Of a stretch of 64,000 nucleotides of DNA, positions 50,763 to 60,392 are shown in pieces; position 1 is the first letter of the stretch, and the number at the start of each line of letters is the position of its first letter. The notes beneath the pieces were generated by a model. The model worked only from the letters and a program-made list of their open reading frames with translations, did not search any database and was not told the DNA's origin. This DNA comes from Mesorhizobium sophorae (GTDB taxonomy: Bacteria; Pseudomonadota; Alphaproteobacteria; Rhizobiales; Rhizobiaceae): contig NZ_NNRI01000022.1 in the NCBI RefSeq assembly GCF_002270415.1, positions 310,001 through 374,000 of the forward strand, given 5' to 3'. The translations under genes were made by a program, and so were the position numbers.

Positions 50763-51475
50763 TCGGAGGTCGTCTCGGGCAGGAACTGGTAGCCGCCGCT
50801 GCGCACGGTCAGGATCAGCTTGGGCGTCTTCGGGTCGTCTTCCATCTTGCGCCGCAGCCGGCTGACCAGGATGTCGATGCTGCGGTCGAAGGAATAGTCG
50901 CTGTCGCCGCCGGACAGTTCGATGAGCTGGTCGCGCGTCAGCACGCGCTGCGCGCTCTTGACGAAGGTCTGCAGCAGGTTGAATTCCGCCATGGTCAGCT
51001 CGACCCTGACATCGTCGGGGGCGATCAGCCGACGTCGCGAACAGTCCATCGTCCAGCCGGCGAAGCGGTAGATCTGCTTGGTGGTGGCGCGCTTTGGCTC
51101 GGCGGCGCCGTTGCGCCGCAGCACGGCGCGGATGCGCGCCAGAAGCTCGCGCGGGTCGAATGGTTTGGGCACATAGTCATCGGCGCCCATCTCCAGGCCG
51201 ACCACGCGGTCCGTGGTCTCGGTGACGGCGGTCAGCATGATGATCGGTGTCGAGTACTGGGCGCGAAGGTCGCGGCACAGTTCCAGCCCGCTCTTGCCGG
51301 GCAGCATCACGTCGAGGACGATGAGGTCCACCTGGGCGCGGCGCAGGATGGCCTCCATCTCGGTGCCGTCTGCGGCAACCGAGGTGTGCAGGCCCCGCTT
51401 CTGGAAGAATTCCTGCAGCAGGTCGCGGATGCCCTTGTCGTCGTCGACGATCAGTATGTGTGCGTCGGATTTCAC
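50759..51475 (-). CDS. OmpR-family response regulator
   Basis: A 238-residue regulator. The receiver has HILIVDDDKG, the phospho-acceptor Asp in LIVLDVMLPGKSG, the Thr in IIMLTAVT and the Lys in YVPKPFD. The winged helix includes LTMAEFNLLQTFVKSAQRVL and the recognition helix DRSIDILVSRLRRKMED. The start is GTG 51475, supported by AGGG 5 nt upstream. It is first in a two-gene operon with the EnvZ-like kinase. Confidence 0.92.
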   Translation of the reverse strand: MKSDAHILIVDDDKGIRDLLQEFFQKRGLHTSVAADGTEMEAILRRAQVDLIVLDVMLPGKSGLELCRDLRAQYSTPIIMLTAVTETTDRVVGLEMGADDYVPKPFDPRELLARIRAVLRRNGAAEPKRATTKQIYRFAGWTMDCSRRRLIAPDDVRVELTMAEFNLLQTFVKSAQRVLTRDQLIELSGGDSDYSFDRSIDILVSRLRRKMEDDPKTPKLILTVRSGGYQFLPETTSE

Positions 51476-51709
51476 AGCAGCCCTGTCATTGTTTGATTGC
51501 CAAGCCGTTCTGTCGCAACCCACACGATAGAATTCAGGCCATATGTTGGCCAGTGGTGATGATGCGCCCACACCGACTTTCCCAGACACAATCCAGAAAC
51601 AAAATTCTACAGTTCAGAAAAACTCCTGAAAAAATACAAAGGCATAACTGGTCTCGTGGCGGTCAGGTCATCGGCTGCGACGCTAGTCTCGGGGTTTACG
51701 GATAAACCG

Positions 51710-52012
51710 ATGCCAAGGTTGTCGATCAGTTTGTTGGGTGCGTTGCTGGGCATTTGCCTGGTTACTGCCGCTATCGAACAATCGGACGCAAAGGTGACGC
51801 CCACCACCCGGAGCGAACGGTGCGCCAATCTCAGCCACCAATTTGATGAAGCCCTCGAAACCCATGCCGCGGCAACGCAGGTCACCGCGGCAAAGGCACT
51901 TCAGAGAAAGGGTAACCGGTACTGCGCCGCCAAGAAACAGGCACAGGGCATCCGGATGCTCGCCAACGCTTTGAAGCTGCTTGGAGTGACGCCGAACGAC
52001 CCGGTTCAGTGA
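51710..52012 (+). CDS. Small secreted protein of unknown function
   Basis: A 100-residue protein with a signal peptide (MPRLSISLLGALLGICLVTA). The mature helical part carries two cysteines (SERCANLSHQFDEAL and GNRYCAAKKQAQGIRML) that may form a disulfide. I do not recognise the family. It precedes the Ala/Lys-rich exported protein at 52052 and may share its promoter. Confidence 0.65.
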   Translation: MPRLSISLLGALLGICLVTAAIEQSDAKVTPTTRSERCANLSHQFDEALETHAAATQVTAAKALQRKGNRYCAAKKQAQGIRMLANALKLLGVTPNDPVQ

Positions 52013-52051
52013 CGCTCGAAAACTCGACCCGCTAAAAAAGGAAGTGAAGCC

Positions 52052-52285
52052 ATGAAGAAGTCCATCCTCTCCGCAACCGGTCTCGCCGTCGCTCTCGCCT
52101 TCGCGATGCCGGCTCTCGGTAACGCCGCTGCCACCACGACCGCTGCTCCGGCTGCTTCGACGACCACCACCGCTCCGGCTACTGCCGCCCCGGCCAAGAC
52201 TGCCCCGAAGAAGGTCGTCAAGAAGACCAAGAAGCACAAGAAGGCTCCGACGAAGGCCGTCAAGAAGGACGCCCCGAAGGCTTAA
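52052..52285 (+). CDS. Small exported Ala/Thr/Pro- and Lys-rich protein
   Basis: A 77-residue protein with a signal peptide (residues 1-25, MKKSILSATGLAVALAFAMP). The mature part is low-complexity: an Ala/Thr/Pro stretch followed by a strongly basic tail KKVVKKTKKHKKAPTKAVKK resembling histone H1 tails. It could bind acidic surface polymers or nucleic acid outside the cytoplasm. AAGGAAGTGAAGCC precedes the ATG. A candidate terminator follows. Confidence 0.75.
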   Translation: MKKSILSATGLAVALAFAMPALGNAAATTTAAPAASTTTTAPATAAPAKTAPKKVVKKTKKHKKAPTKAVKKDAPKA

Positions 52286-52317
52286 TCCAGATCGGGCATA
52301 ACTTGCCCGTCTGCGAC

Positions 52318-52354
52318 AAGGCCGTTCCAGTTGTTTTTCGGCTGGGGCGGCCTT
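52318..52354 (+). terminator. Candidate terminator after the basic exported protein
   Basis: AAGGCCG pairs with CGGCCTT around a 23-nt loop, and a smaller CGGGCA/TGCCCG hairpin lies just upstream (52293-52309). The T-run after it is short. Confidence 0.4.
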
Positions 52355-52499
52355 CTTCCTGTCCGACCGCTGAAAGCCCTGATATCGGCGATGTAGCGGA
52401 CGGTTAGCCTACCGATGTTTGGCCGAAGCCTCGCGCCGGCAGCTTCCGCCCCGACCGACTTTAACCCGTTTGCAATGCCGGCAATGTAGGACAATCCGC

Positions 52500-52865
52500 A
52501 TGAAGAAGCGGCTTTCGTCCACTCTGCGTTCGTTGGTGGTTGGCGGTCTGGTCGCCACCGGTGCCGCCAGGGTGCTGATCCTGCTCACCGCCAGCCCGGT
52601 GCCCGATCCGGCCAGCGGACGCACCGAGCCTTCGCTGTTCGCACCGGAGATTTCCACCAACTGGGACTACATCACGCCGGCACAGACCTGGGTGCTGATC
52701 TTGCTCACCGGCACAACGCTGATCTGCGTCGTCGCGTGGCCGATCGCGGCATGGCTGGAACGCCGGGCGGATGCGGGCGGAAACCGCCTTCGGTCCGATA
52801 TGCCGTCCGTCACAGCCGCGCGGCAGATTCCCGGCCGCCGCATCTTCGGCCGCCAGGACCGTTGA
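52500..52865 (+). CDS. Small membrane protein of unknown function
   Basis: A 121-residue protein with two predicted transmembrane helices, about residues 14-30 (LVVGGLVATGAARVLILLTA) and about 64-83 (WVLILLTGTTLICVVAWPIA). AGGACA precedes the ATG at 52500. I do not recognise the family. It lies between the small exported proteins and clpS with no clear operon link. Confidence 0.55.
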   Translation: MKKRLSSTLRSLVVGGLVATGAARVLILLTASPVPDPASGRTEPSLFAPEISTNWDYITPAQTWVLILLTGTTLICVVAWPIAAWLERRADAGGNRLRSDMPSVTAARQIPGRRIFGRQDR

Positions 52866-53002
52866 ACGGCAACCGAGAGTTCCCACATAGTCGTCAATGG
52901 CGGCGCCCTCCGGACCGGCTTTGCGCGTCAATCAAAATGGACGGTTGAATTCGCTGGTGTCAGAATGCGGGCCAGGTCGCTTGCGCAAAATTGTCGGTTC
53001 CG

Positions 53003-53308
53003 ATGCCTGAAATCACCACAAAACCGCGTACCGAGGTCAAGCCGCAGACCGAGCGGCCAAAGCTCTACAAGGTCATCCTCATCAATGACGATTTCACGCC
53101 GCGCGAATTCGTGGTGACGGTGCTGAAGGGCGAGTTCAAGCTCAGCGAAGACCAGGCGCACAGGATCATGATCACCGCGCACCGGCGCGGCGTCTGCGTT
53201 GTTGCCGTCTTCACCAAGGATGTCGCCGAGACCAAGGCGACACGGGCGACCGATGCCGGCAAGGCCAAGGGCTATCCGCTGCTGTTCACGACCGAGCCGG
53301 AAGAGTAG
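53003..53308 (+). CDS. clpS: ClpS adaptor (ClpS paralogue)
   Basis: A 101-residue ClpS protein that binds N-degron substrates and delivers them to ClpAP. The conserved core reads KLYKVILINDDFTPREFVVT and HRRGVCVVAVFTKDVAETKA, with the N-end-binding residues around INDD and FTP. It is shorter than Gram-negative ClpS at the N-terminus and looks like the second rhizobial paralogue (ClpS2-like). The ATG at 53003 was chosen over a TTG at 52991. It is convergent with the gene ending at 53311. Confidence 0.85.
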   Translation: MPEITTKPRTEVKPQTERPKLYKVILINDDFTPREFVVTVLKGEFKLSEDQAHRIMITAHRRGVCVVAVFTKDVAETKATRATDAGKAKGYPLLFTTEPEE

Positions 53309-53310
53309 CC

Positions 53311-55389
53311 CTACCGCCCCTCGCGGTACCACATCGAACCCATCGCCAGAAGCAGCAGGCCGAGACCGAGGAAGCCGCCGAACAGCGGTACGCGCGAGAC
53401 CGCCTTGAGCACGCTGTCGTCAGTCGTGCGCAGGCCGATCCAATCGCTGCCGGTGGCCTGACCGGAAGAGCGCACCGGCACGATGGAGGGCAGCGTAATG
53501 TCACTGCCAAGGGCCGTGGATGACGCCAGTCGCCGCACGCTGCCGCCGGTGGCTTCCGCCGGCGTTCTCAGCCGGTTCTCCGTGGAAATGACATCGGCGA
53601 ATTCCGGCGCGTTGACCGGCCCGACATGGGCGAGCGCTGTGAGGTCGCCATTGGCGACCTGGTAGAGGCCAATCTCGCTGGTCTCGACGCTGCCGAGGAA
53701 GACGCCGGGATCGGATTTGTCGAGCTTGACGGTCAAGGTCTTGCCGGACGGGGTGATGATCTGCGCCGGGCCGGGAGCATCGGCCATGGTCTGGCGGCGG
53801 ATTTCCAGCACCATGCCGCGACCGTCGGCGGTCAGCCGCTCCTCCTCGAGATCGGGCTCCTTCATCAGCCAGTGCGCGATGCGCCGGTAGAGCTGGACAT
53901 GCGGGCCGCCACCCTCGAAGCCGCGGGCCCACAGCCAGCCCTGGTCGGACAGAAGCATGCCGACGCGGCCCTCTCCCTTGCGGTCGAGCAAGAGCAGGGG
54001 CCGGTTGTCGGCGCCCTTCATCACCACTTCGCCTTCGGGATTCTGCACGCCGATGGTGCGGAACCAGCGGCTCCAGTGCGGCGGCTCGGTGGCCGAACCG
54101 TCGAGCCCGCGCGTCACCGGGTGGCGCTGGCCGAGGTCGGTGAGGCGCGGATAGAAGGCCTTGTCGACCACCTCGCCGGTCGGCATCGCCGGCAGGGCCG
54201 ACATCAGCGGCGTGCGCGCGATCGAGCTTTCGCCAGCATATTCGGGGCCGGCCGCGATCAGCAGCGCGCCGCCCTTTTCGACATATTCGGAGATGTAGTC
54301 GTAGTAGAGGATCGGCAGCACATCGCGGTGCTGGTAGCGGTCGAAGATGATGAGATCGAAATCCTTGATCTTCTCGACGAACAGTTCGCGGGTCGGGAAG
54401 GCAATCAGGGACAACTCGTTGATCGGCGTGCCGTCCTGCTTTTCCGGCGGCCGCAAAATGGTGAAATGAACGAGATCGACCGAGGCGTCGGATTTCAAGA
54501 GATTGCGCCAGGTACGCTCGCCGGCATGCGGCTCGCCGGAGACGAGCAGCACGCGCAGGTTTTCGCGAATGCCATCGATGAGCGCGATGGCGCGGTTGTT
54601 GGTGTCGGTCAGTTCGCCCGGCTCGCGGTCGATGGCGAGCTCGACGATGTTGCGGCCAGCGCCCGGAATGGTCACCTGCAGCGGCATGGCCTGGCCGACG
54701 GTGGCATGTTCGACCGCGACCTGCTCGCCATTGACCGAGACGCGCACTTCGACCGGGCTGGTCTCGTTTTCCGTCGAGATGACGCGGTAGGTCATGTCGA
54801 GCGGCTTGCCGACAAGCCCGAAGCGCGGTGCGTTCTCGAAGCGGATGCGGCGATCCTTCTCGTGATCGTTGCCGGTGATCAGGGCATGCAGCGGCGCGTT
54901 GAAATCGGGGCTGCCCGCGGGCGCGTCATGCACCTCGCCATCGGTGATCATGATGGCGCCGCCAATGCGCGACGGCGGCACGTCGCGGAAAGCGCCTTCG
55001 AGCGCGCCGAACAGCCGTGTCTCGGTGCGCTCCTCGGCGGCTTGCGATTTGCCGGCCTCGACGACTCGCACATCGAACTGCTTGAAGCGGCCAAGACGCT
55101 GCTGCAGCCCGGCCAGTGCCTCGTCGGTCTGCCTAGTGCGGTCGCCGATATCCTGGCTCTGGCTGCGGTCGACGACGAGGGCGACGACGCTTTTCAGCGG
55201 CTCGCGTTCCTCGTTGAGGAACACCGGATTGAACAGGGCGGCGGCGAGTGCCAGCAGGGCGACGAAGCGGAAAACGGCACCGCGCTGGCGAAACCACAGG
55301 CCTATGAGCGCCAGCAGCGCCAGCGGCACCAGCACCAGAGCCAGCAGGGGCCAGGAGATCAGCGGCTCGAGGGAGATCGACCAGTTCAT
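53311..55389 (-). CDS. Membrane protein of the MoxR-DUF58 operon (glutamine amidotransferase-like)
   Basis: A 692-residue protein. Two N-terminal helices (SWPLLALVLVPLALLALIGL and AVFRFVALLALAAALFNPVF) and one C-terminal helix (VPLFGGFLGLGLLLLAMGSM) anchor it. The part between contains a VWA-like stretch (SVVALVVDRSQSQDIG, IGGAIMITDGEVHD) and a class I amidotransferase-like fold (DLIIFDRYQHRDVLPILYYD, GGALLIAAGPEYAG) that lacks a catalytic Cys and so is probably inactive. It is the last gene of the moxR operon. Confidence 0.8.
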   Translation of the reverse strand: MNWSISLEPLISWPLLALVLVPLALLALIGLWFRQRGAVFRFVALLALAAALFNPVFLNEEREPLKSVVALVVDRSQSQDIGDRTRQTDEALAGLQQRLGRFKQFDVRVVEAGKSQAAEERTETRLFGALEGAFRDVPPSRIGGAIMITDGEVHDAPAGSPDFNAPLHALITGNDHEKDRRIRFENAPRFGLVGKPLDMTYRVISTENETSPVEVRVSVNGEQVAVEHATVGQAMPLQVTIPGAGRNIVELAIDREPGELTDTNNRAIALIDGIRENLRVLLVSGEPHAGERTWRNLLKSDASVDLVHFTILRPPEKQDGTPINELSLIAFPTRELFVEKIKDFDLIIFDRYQHRDVLPILYYDYISEYVEKGGALLIAAGPEYAGESSIARTPLMSALPAMPTGEVVDKAFYPRLTDLGQRHPVTRGLDGSATEPPHWSRWFRTIGVQNPEGEVVMKGADNRPLLLLDRKGEGRVGMLLSDQGWLWARGFEGGGPHVQLYRRIAHWLMKEPDLEEERLTADGRGMVLEIRRQTMADAPGPAQIITPSGKTLTVKLDKSDPGVFLGSVETSEIGLYQVANGDLTALAHVGPVNAPEFADVISTENRLRTPAEATGGSVRRLASSTALGSDITLPSIVPVRSSGQATGSDWIGLRTTDDSVLKAVSRVPLFGGFLGLGLLLLAMGSMWYREGR

Positions 55390-55452
55390 GAATTAGCCTC
55401 CCCCTTGTGGGGAGGGCAATTCCGCGTTGGGAACGCAACAAAGCACGTCATC

Positions 55453-58272
55453 CTACTGCCCCAGCCGTTCGAGCAGTATGGGCACATGCACCTGGTCGGA
55501 TTTGTAGTTGCCGGTCAGCATGTACATCATGATGTTGACGCCGGCGCGCAGCGCGTAGATGCGCTGCATCGGGTCCGCCGGCACGGTCGGCAGCAGCGGA
55601 TCGCCATTCTCGTCGACCGCCCAGGCGCCGGCGAAATCATTGGCGGTGATCATGATCGGCGAGACGCCGTCGCCGGTGCGCACCGGCCGGTTCTCCGCAT
55701 TGCTGGCGTCGAGCGAGGCCTCGACCCAGAGCGGGCTGCCACTGAAGCGGCCGGGAAATTCGGGCAGGATGAAGAAGGATTTGGTCAGCACGTGGTCGGA
55801 TGGCACCGGCTCCAGCGGCGGCACGTTGAGGTTGCCGAGGATGTCGCGCAGCCGCTCCGTCGCCGGGCTGGTCGAATCGGCGCCGATGCCGTTGGCGAAC
55901 TGGTCGCGCGTGTCGAACAGCACCGTGCCGCCCTGCTGCATATAGGCGTCGATGCGGGCGATCGCGGCCTGGCTCGGCATCGGTGCGGCCGGATCGATCG
56001 GCCAGTAGATCAAGGGATAGAACGACAGCTCGTCCTTCGCGATGTCGACGCCGGCCGGCGCGCCGGGTTCCAGCGCCGTCTTCTCGACCAGGAAGCGGGT
56101 CAGGCCTTCGAGCCCGGCGCGGCTGATCGAATCGTCGCCCGGCACGCCGGTCAGCACATAGGCGATGCGGGTCTTCGATATGGCCTCGATAGCGACCTCG
56201 TCGCCCGGTTTGGCGTCGTCGGCGCGGGCAGGATCGGCATGGCCAAACAGCGCGCCGATCGCAATCAGGATCGCGGCGGTGGTGGCCACGCCACCGGCAC
56301 GGCGCGGCCGGCGGGCAAACAGGCCGCCCATCCAGAACACCGCCAGCGTGTCGAGCAGCATCAGCACCAGAGCGGCGGCGACCAGCGCGCCCTTCAGATT
56401 GCGCGATTCGTCAAAGGCGTACTGGATCGATGTGACCGGAACGGTGATTTGTGGGCGCGCCAGCGGCGCCAGCTTGCTTGCGGCATCGAGCAAATTGTGG
56501 GCGAAGACGCCGGTCTCGGAGCCGTAGAGCCCGGGCGGGTTCTCGAAGGTCACCGCCAGCGCGGGACCCGGCACCAGCGGCCGTGCATCCGGCGTGGGCG
56601 GCACCAGCGAGCCGTCGGCTGATATCATGCGGTAGGGCGCCAGCGAGGTGGCCGCGGCTTCGGCGTTGGCGATCGCCGCGCCCTGGTTGCGCGACAACTG
56701 CACGATGCGGCGCAGCATCTCGACGAAACTGCCCGAGATCGGCAGGTTCGACCAGGTCGCCTCGGGCGTGACGTGGAACAGCACCAGCGTGCCCTTGCCT
56801 TTCTTCAGTCCGGTGACCAGCGGCGTGCCGTCGGCGAGTGCGGCCCAGGTGCGCTCGACAATGTCGGGCGTCGGCTCGGCCAGGACCTGCCTGGTGACGG
56901 TGACTTCCGTCGGCGGCGCAAGATCGGCGTACGGACCGGCCTTGGGGAATTCGGTGACCGGTTGCGGTGACGTCCATGACAGGGCGCCGCCGAGCGAACG
57001 CTCGCCGGTGCGCAGGCGGACCGGCAGCAGGTCGTCGTCGTTGCCGGCGGCGGCCAGCCGCGAGCCGGCGAAACGCACCAGCGTGCCGCCATTGTCGACC
57101 CAGTCGACCAGCCTTTGCCGAACCTGTGCGGGAATGGTGCCGATGTCGGCCATGACGATCATCGCCGGCTTCTGGTCGAGGATCTGCGGGATGGCGTCGG
57201 CGAGGTCGGCGCTGGAGGGTTCGACGAGATCGGCGAAGGGCTGCAGCGCGCGCCTGATGTAGTAGAGCGGCGACAAAAGCGGCTGCGCCTGGTCGGCCTC
57301 GGCCTGCGACAGCAGCCCGACGCGGCGGCGCTTGGAGCTTTCGTCAAGGACGCGCACAGCACCGGCCTGGCGCTCGCCGTCGAGCGCGATCGAGGCAAAG
57401 TCGTTGCGCAGCTCGAACGGCACCGCCATGGTGCCGGTGGCGGTGGTTTCGCCAGGGGAAAAGGTCAGCGTCGCATCGGCGATGCGGCGGCCCTTGTCGT
57501 CGAAAGCGCCGGCGGTGACTTGTGCCGGTGCCGGGTCGCCCGGCGCGCGGATGGCGGTCAGCGCAAAGCCGTCGACCTGGTTGTCGGCGGTGGTCAGGCC
57601 GGTCAGCGACAGCCGGTCTGAACTGGCCCACACGACACGGGCGGCATTTTTCGACAACAGCGTGTTGAAGGCGGCCTCGTCGCCCTTCGCTGCCAGGCCG
57701 TCGGCAAGCACGGCGACGCTGGCGCCGGGCAAGGTGTCCAGCACCCCGGCGACGCGGGCATAGACGGCGGGCCGGTCGGTCGGGATCGGCCGTGGCTTGG
57801 CGGCACGCAGCCGGTCGAGGGCGGCGGCGGCATCGAACGGGCCGATTTCCGAATTGGGCTTTTCGGCGGTGAAGGCGACGATGACCGGCACGCCGTTTGA
57901 GCCAGCGTCTTTGATCAGCCGCTCGGCGGTGGCGACGCGCTTGTTCCAGTCGGCGGCACTTGCCCAGTCATTGTCGATGACCAACGCAAGGGCCGCGCCC
58001 TCGGCCGGCAGTTTTTCGCGCGGGTTGAACACCGGCTCGGCAAGGGCGGCGACAATGAGCGCCGCCATAAAGAGCCTGAGCAGCGTCAGCCACCACGGGC
58101 TCTGCTGCGGCGTTTCCTCGCGCTTCAACACACGCGCCAGGATCTTCAGCGGCGGGAAGATCTCGGTTTGCGGCTTGGGCGGCGTCAGCCGCAACAGCCA
58201 CCAGATCACCGGCAGCGCCAGCAGGCCCCACAGCACCATGGGGGCGCCAAAGGAGAGCGGCAGCCAGCTCAT
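55453..58272 (-). CDS. DUF4159-domain membrane protein with BatA-type N-terminus
   Basis: A 939-residue protein. The N-terminal about 90 residues (MSWLPLSFGAPMVLWGLLAL, WWLTLLRLFMAALIVAALAE) form the aerotolerance-regulator N-terminal domain. A VWA-like stretch follows (ALALVIDNDWASAADWNKRV). A transmembrane helix near residue 655-675 precedes a C-terminal DUF4159 domain (ELSFYPLIYWPIDPAAPMPS, QGGTVLFDTRDQFANG). It overlaps the DUF58 gene by 4 bp, so it is translationally coupled. Confidence 0.85.
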   Translation of the reverse strand: MSWLPLSFGAPMVLWGLLALPVIWWLLRLTPPKPQTEIFPPLKILARVLKREETPQQSPWWLTLLRLFMAALIVAALAEPVFNPREKLPAEGAALALVIDNDWASAADWNKRVATAERLIKDAGSNGVPVIVAFTAEKPNSEIGPFDAAAALDRLRAAKPRPIPTDRPAVYARVAGVLDTLPGASVAVLADGLAAKGDEAAFNTLLSKNAARVVWASSDRLSLTGLTTADNQVDGFALTAIRAPGDPAPAQVTAGAFDDKGRRIADATLTFSPGETTATGTMAVPFELRNDFASIALDGERQAGAVRVLDESSKRRRVGLLSQAEADQAQPLLSPLYYIRRALQPFADLVEPSSADLADAIPQILDQKPAMIVMADIGTIPAQVRQRLVDWVDNGGTLVRFAGSRLAAAGNDDDLLPVRLRTGERSLGGALSWTSPQPVTEFPKAGPYADLAPPTEVTVTRQVLAEPTPDIVERTWAALADGTPLVTGLKKGKGTLVLFHVTPEATWSNLPISGSFVEMLRRIVQLSRNQGAAIANAEAAATSLAPYRMISADGSLVPPTPDARPLVPGPALAVTFENPPGLYGSETGVFAHNLLDAASKLAPLARPQITVPVTSIQYAFDESRNLKGALVAAALVLMLLDTLAVFWMGGLFARRPRRAGGVATTAAILIAIGALFGHADPARADDAKPGDEVAIEAISKTRIAYVLTGVPGDDSISRAGLEGLTRFLVEKTALEPGAPAGVDIAKDELSFYPLIYWPIDPAAPMPSQAAIARIDAYMQQGGTVLFDTRDQFANGIGADSTSPATERLRDILGNLNVPPLEPVPSDHVLTKSFFILPEFPGRFSGSPLWVEASLDASNAENRPVRTGDGVSPIMITANDFAGAWAVDENGDPLLPTVPADPMQRIYALRAGVNIMMYMLTGNYKSDQVHVPILLERLGQ

Positions 58273-59231
58273 GCGACGGCCTTCCCGGCGCGACCGCCAC
58301 TGGCCAGCCCGGCATGGCCGCTTGCGGCCAGCCCGGCATAACCGCCGTCGGCGGTCATCGCCATGTGCAGGCGCACCAGCGCATCGGAAGCCAGCCGATC
58401 GGTGTGGTTGACGGTAAAGCTCCAGCCGAGCCGCTTGCACCAGGCAGCCAGTTCGTGGCGGCGGGCGGTGTAGAGCAGGCGGTATTCACCTCCCAGCATT
58501 TCAGCGCGGCCGGCGGTCAGCTTGTCGCCGGTCTCGGGATCGGTGAATTCGGTGCGGCCGGCATAGGGGAAGGTTTCCTCGGCCGGGTCGGCGACCTCAA
58601 TCAGATGCGCGCGCACGCCATGGCGGGCGAGCACATCGAGCCACGCCATCGTCTCCTCGACCGGATCGAGGAAGTCGCTGGCGATGACGATGTCGCAGAA
58701 GCGGCGGATGTCGGACAGGTCGGGTTTTGCAGGCAACTCGCCGGCGTGCATGAGTTGGGCGGCAATGCGCTCGGCGCCGTTGCGGGCGGTAAACGGATCG
58801 GTGAGGCCGGGCCAGGCGATGCGCTCGCCACTGCGCGACAACAGCTCGGCCATCGCCAGAGTCAGCACCAGCGCGCGCGATTGCTTGGACACGCTGGCGC
58901 CGGTCGATTTGTAGAGCATCGACGGCGACGGGTCGGCCCACAGCCACACCGTATGGGCGGCTTCCCATTCGCGGTCGCGCACATAGGTGTGGTCGTCGCG
59001 GGCCGAGCGGCGCCAGTCGATGCGCGAGGCATCGCCTTCGACATAGGGCCGGAACTGCCAGAAATTCTCCCCGATGCCGCGCTTGCGGCGGCCATGCCAG
59101 CCGGCGATCACGGTGTTGACAATGCGGCGCGCCTCGACCAGCAGGTCAGGCACAAGCGAGGCTCGCAACCGGCCACGAGCGAGCGCGTCGCGCGTCGCTG
59201 CCGGAGCCTGGACCTCGCCGATGCGCGCCAT
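58269..59231 (-). CDS. DUF58-domain protein
   Basis: A 320-residue DUF58 protein. The family core is NFWQFRPYVEGDASRIDWRR followed by SARDDHTYVRDRE, and a VWA-like fold follows (TVWLWADPSPSMLY). DUF58 proteins work with MoxR AAA ATPases, probably in assembling or maturing envelope complexes. The ATG at 59231 overlaps the MoxR stop in a TGATG arrangement; an upstream TTG at 59234 is possible. Confidence 0.88.
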   Translation of the reverse strand: MARIGEVQAPAATRDALARGRLRASLVPDLLVEARRIVNTVIAGWHGRRKRGIGENFWQFRPYVEGDASRIDWRRSARDDHTYVRDREWEAAHTVWLWADPSPSMLYKSTGASVSKQSRALVLTLAMAELLSRSGERIAWPGLTDPFTARNGAERIAAQLMHAGELPAKPDLSDIRRFCDIVIASDFLDPVEETMAWLDVLARHGVRAHLIEVADPAEETFPYAGRTEFTDPETGDKLTAGRAEMLGGEYRLLYTARRHELAAWCKRLGWSFTVNHTDRLASDALVRLHMAMTADGGYAGLAASGHAGLASGGRAGKAVA

Positions 59232-60208
59232 CAAATCCCCTTCACCAGCTTCGCCACCACGTCGCGCACGCTGGTGCCTTCGGCGCGGGCGGCGAAGGTC
59301 AGCGCCATGCGATGCTGCAACACCGGCTCGGCCAGCGCACGGACATCATCGATGGAGGGCGCCAGCCGCCCATCGTAAAGCGCGCGCGCCCTTGTGCACA
59401 GCATCAGCGCCTGGCTGGCGCGCGGGCCGGGGCCCCAGGCGACATGCTTGTCGGTCTCGACATTGCCCTGGCCGGGGCGCGCCGAGCGCACCAGCGTCAG
59501 GATCGCCTCGACGACGCTTTCCGGCACCGGCATGCGGCGGATCAGCGTCTGGATCTCCTTCAGCCGCACCGGGTTCAGCACGTTCTGCGCCTTGGCGTCC
59601 TCGATGCCGGTGGTTTCCAACAGGATGCGGCGCTCGGCCTCGATTTCGGGGTAAAGGATGTCGACCTGCATCAGGAAGCGGTCGAGCTGGGCCTCGGGCA
59701 AGGGATAGGTGCCTTCCTGCTCCAGCGGGTTCTGCGTCGCCAGCACATGGAAGGGCGCCGGCAGGTCGTGGCGGGCGCCGGCAATGGTGACGTGGTATTC
59801 CTGCATCGCCTGCAGCAGCGCCGACTGGGTGCGCGGCGAGGCACGGTTGATCTCGTCGGCCATCAAAAGCTGGGCGAAGATCGGCCCGGAGATGAAACGG
59901 AAGGAACGCTTGCCGAACTCGTCCTGCTCCATCACCTCGGAGCCGAGGATATCGGACGGCATCAGGTCGGGCGTGAACTGGATGCGGCGTGAATCGAGGC
60001 CGAGCACGACGCCCAGCGTCTCGACCAGCTTGGTCTTGGCGAGGCCCGGCACGCCGACCAGCAGCGCATGACCGCCGGCCAGCAGCGCCACCAGCGTGCG
60101 CTCGACGACGCTCTCCTGGCCGAAGATGACCCGGCCGACCCCGTCGCGGATCCTGGAGATGTCGGCAAGCGCCTTCTCGGCCTCGGCGATCATGTCCGTT
60201 TCGCTCAT
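59231..60208 (-). CDS. MoxR-family AAA ATPase
   Basis: A 325-residue MoxR-type AAA+ ATPase, probably a chaperone for insertion of metals or assembly of complexes. Walker A is LLVGVPGLAKTKLVETLG, Walker B is LLMADEINRASPRTQSALLQ, sensor 1 is VLATQNPLEQEGTYPLPEAQ, and the arginine finger lies in LDRFLMQVDI. The start at 60208 follows AAGGA; ATGs at 60226 and 60235 are possible longer forms. It is the first gene of the moxR-DUF58-DUF4159-amidotransferase-like operon. Confidence 0.9.
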   Translation of the reverse strand: MSETDMIAEAEKALADISRIRDGVGRVIFGQESVVERTLVALLAGGHALLVGVPGLAKTKLVETLGVVLGLDSRRIQFTPDLMPSDILGSEVMEQDEFGKRSFRFISGPIFAQLLMADEINRASPRTQSALLQAMQEYHVTIAGARHDLPAPFHVLATQNPLEQEGTYPLPEAQLDRFLMQVDILYPEIEAERRILLETTGIEDAKAQNVLNPVRLKEIQTLIRRMPVPESVVEAILTLVRSARPGQGNVETDKHVAWGPGPRASQALMLCTRARALYDGRLAPSIDDVRALAEPVLQHRMALTFAARAEGTSVRDVVAKLVKGI

Positions 60209-60392
60209 TGGGCTTTCCTTGACCATCACGCTCATGCAGCTTCGATCCCTTTGGTTGGAGATACCATGGTTGGAAATACCGGCACGCACCATAGCATAGG
60301 TTGCCGCGATTCGGCCTCGCGTGGCGCCTATGTCAAAACTTAAATCACAGACTTAGGCTGACAAGCGGAACAACAGTGACTATTTCGTGACC

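Noticed and set aside
53626..56622. A 998-codon open frame on the plus strand
   Set aside because: It is antisense to the DUF4159 and amidotransferase-like genes, has no family resemblance and the Arg/Gly/Ala/Gln composition typical of out-of-frame GC-rich sequence.
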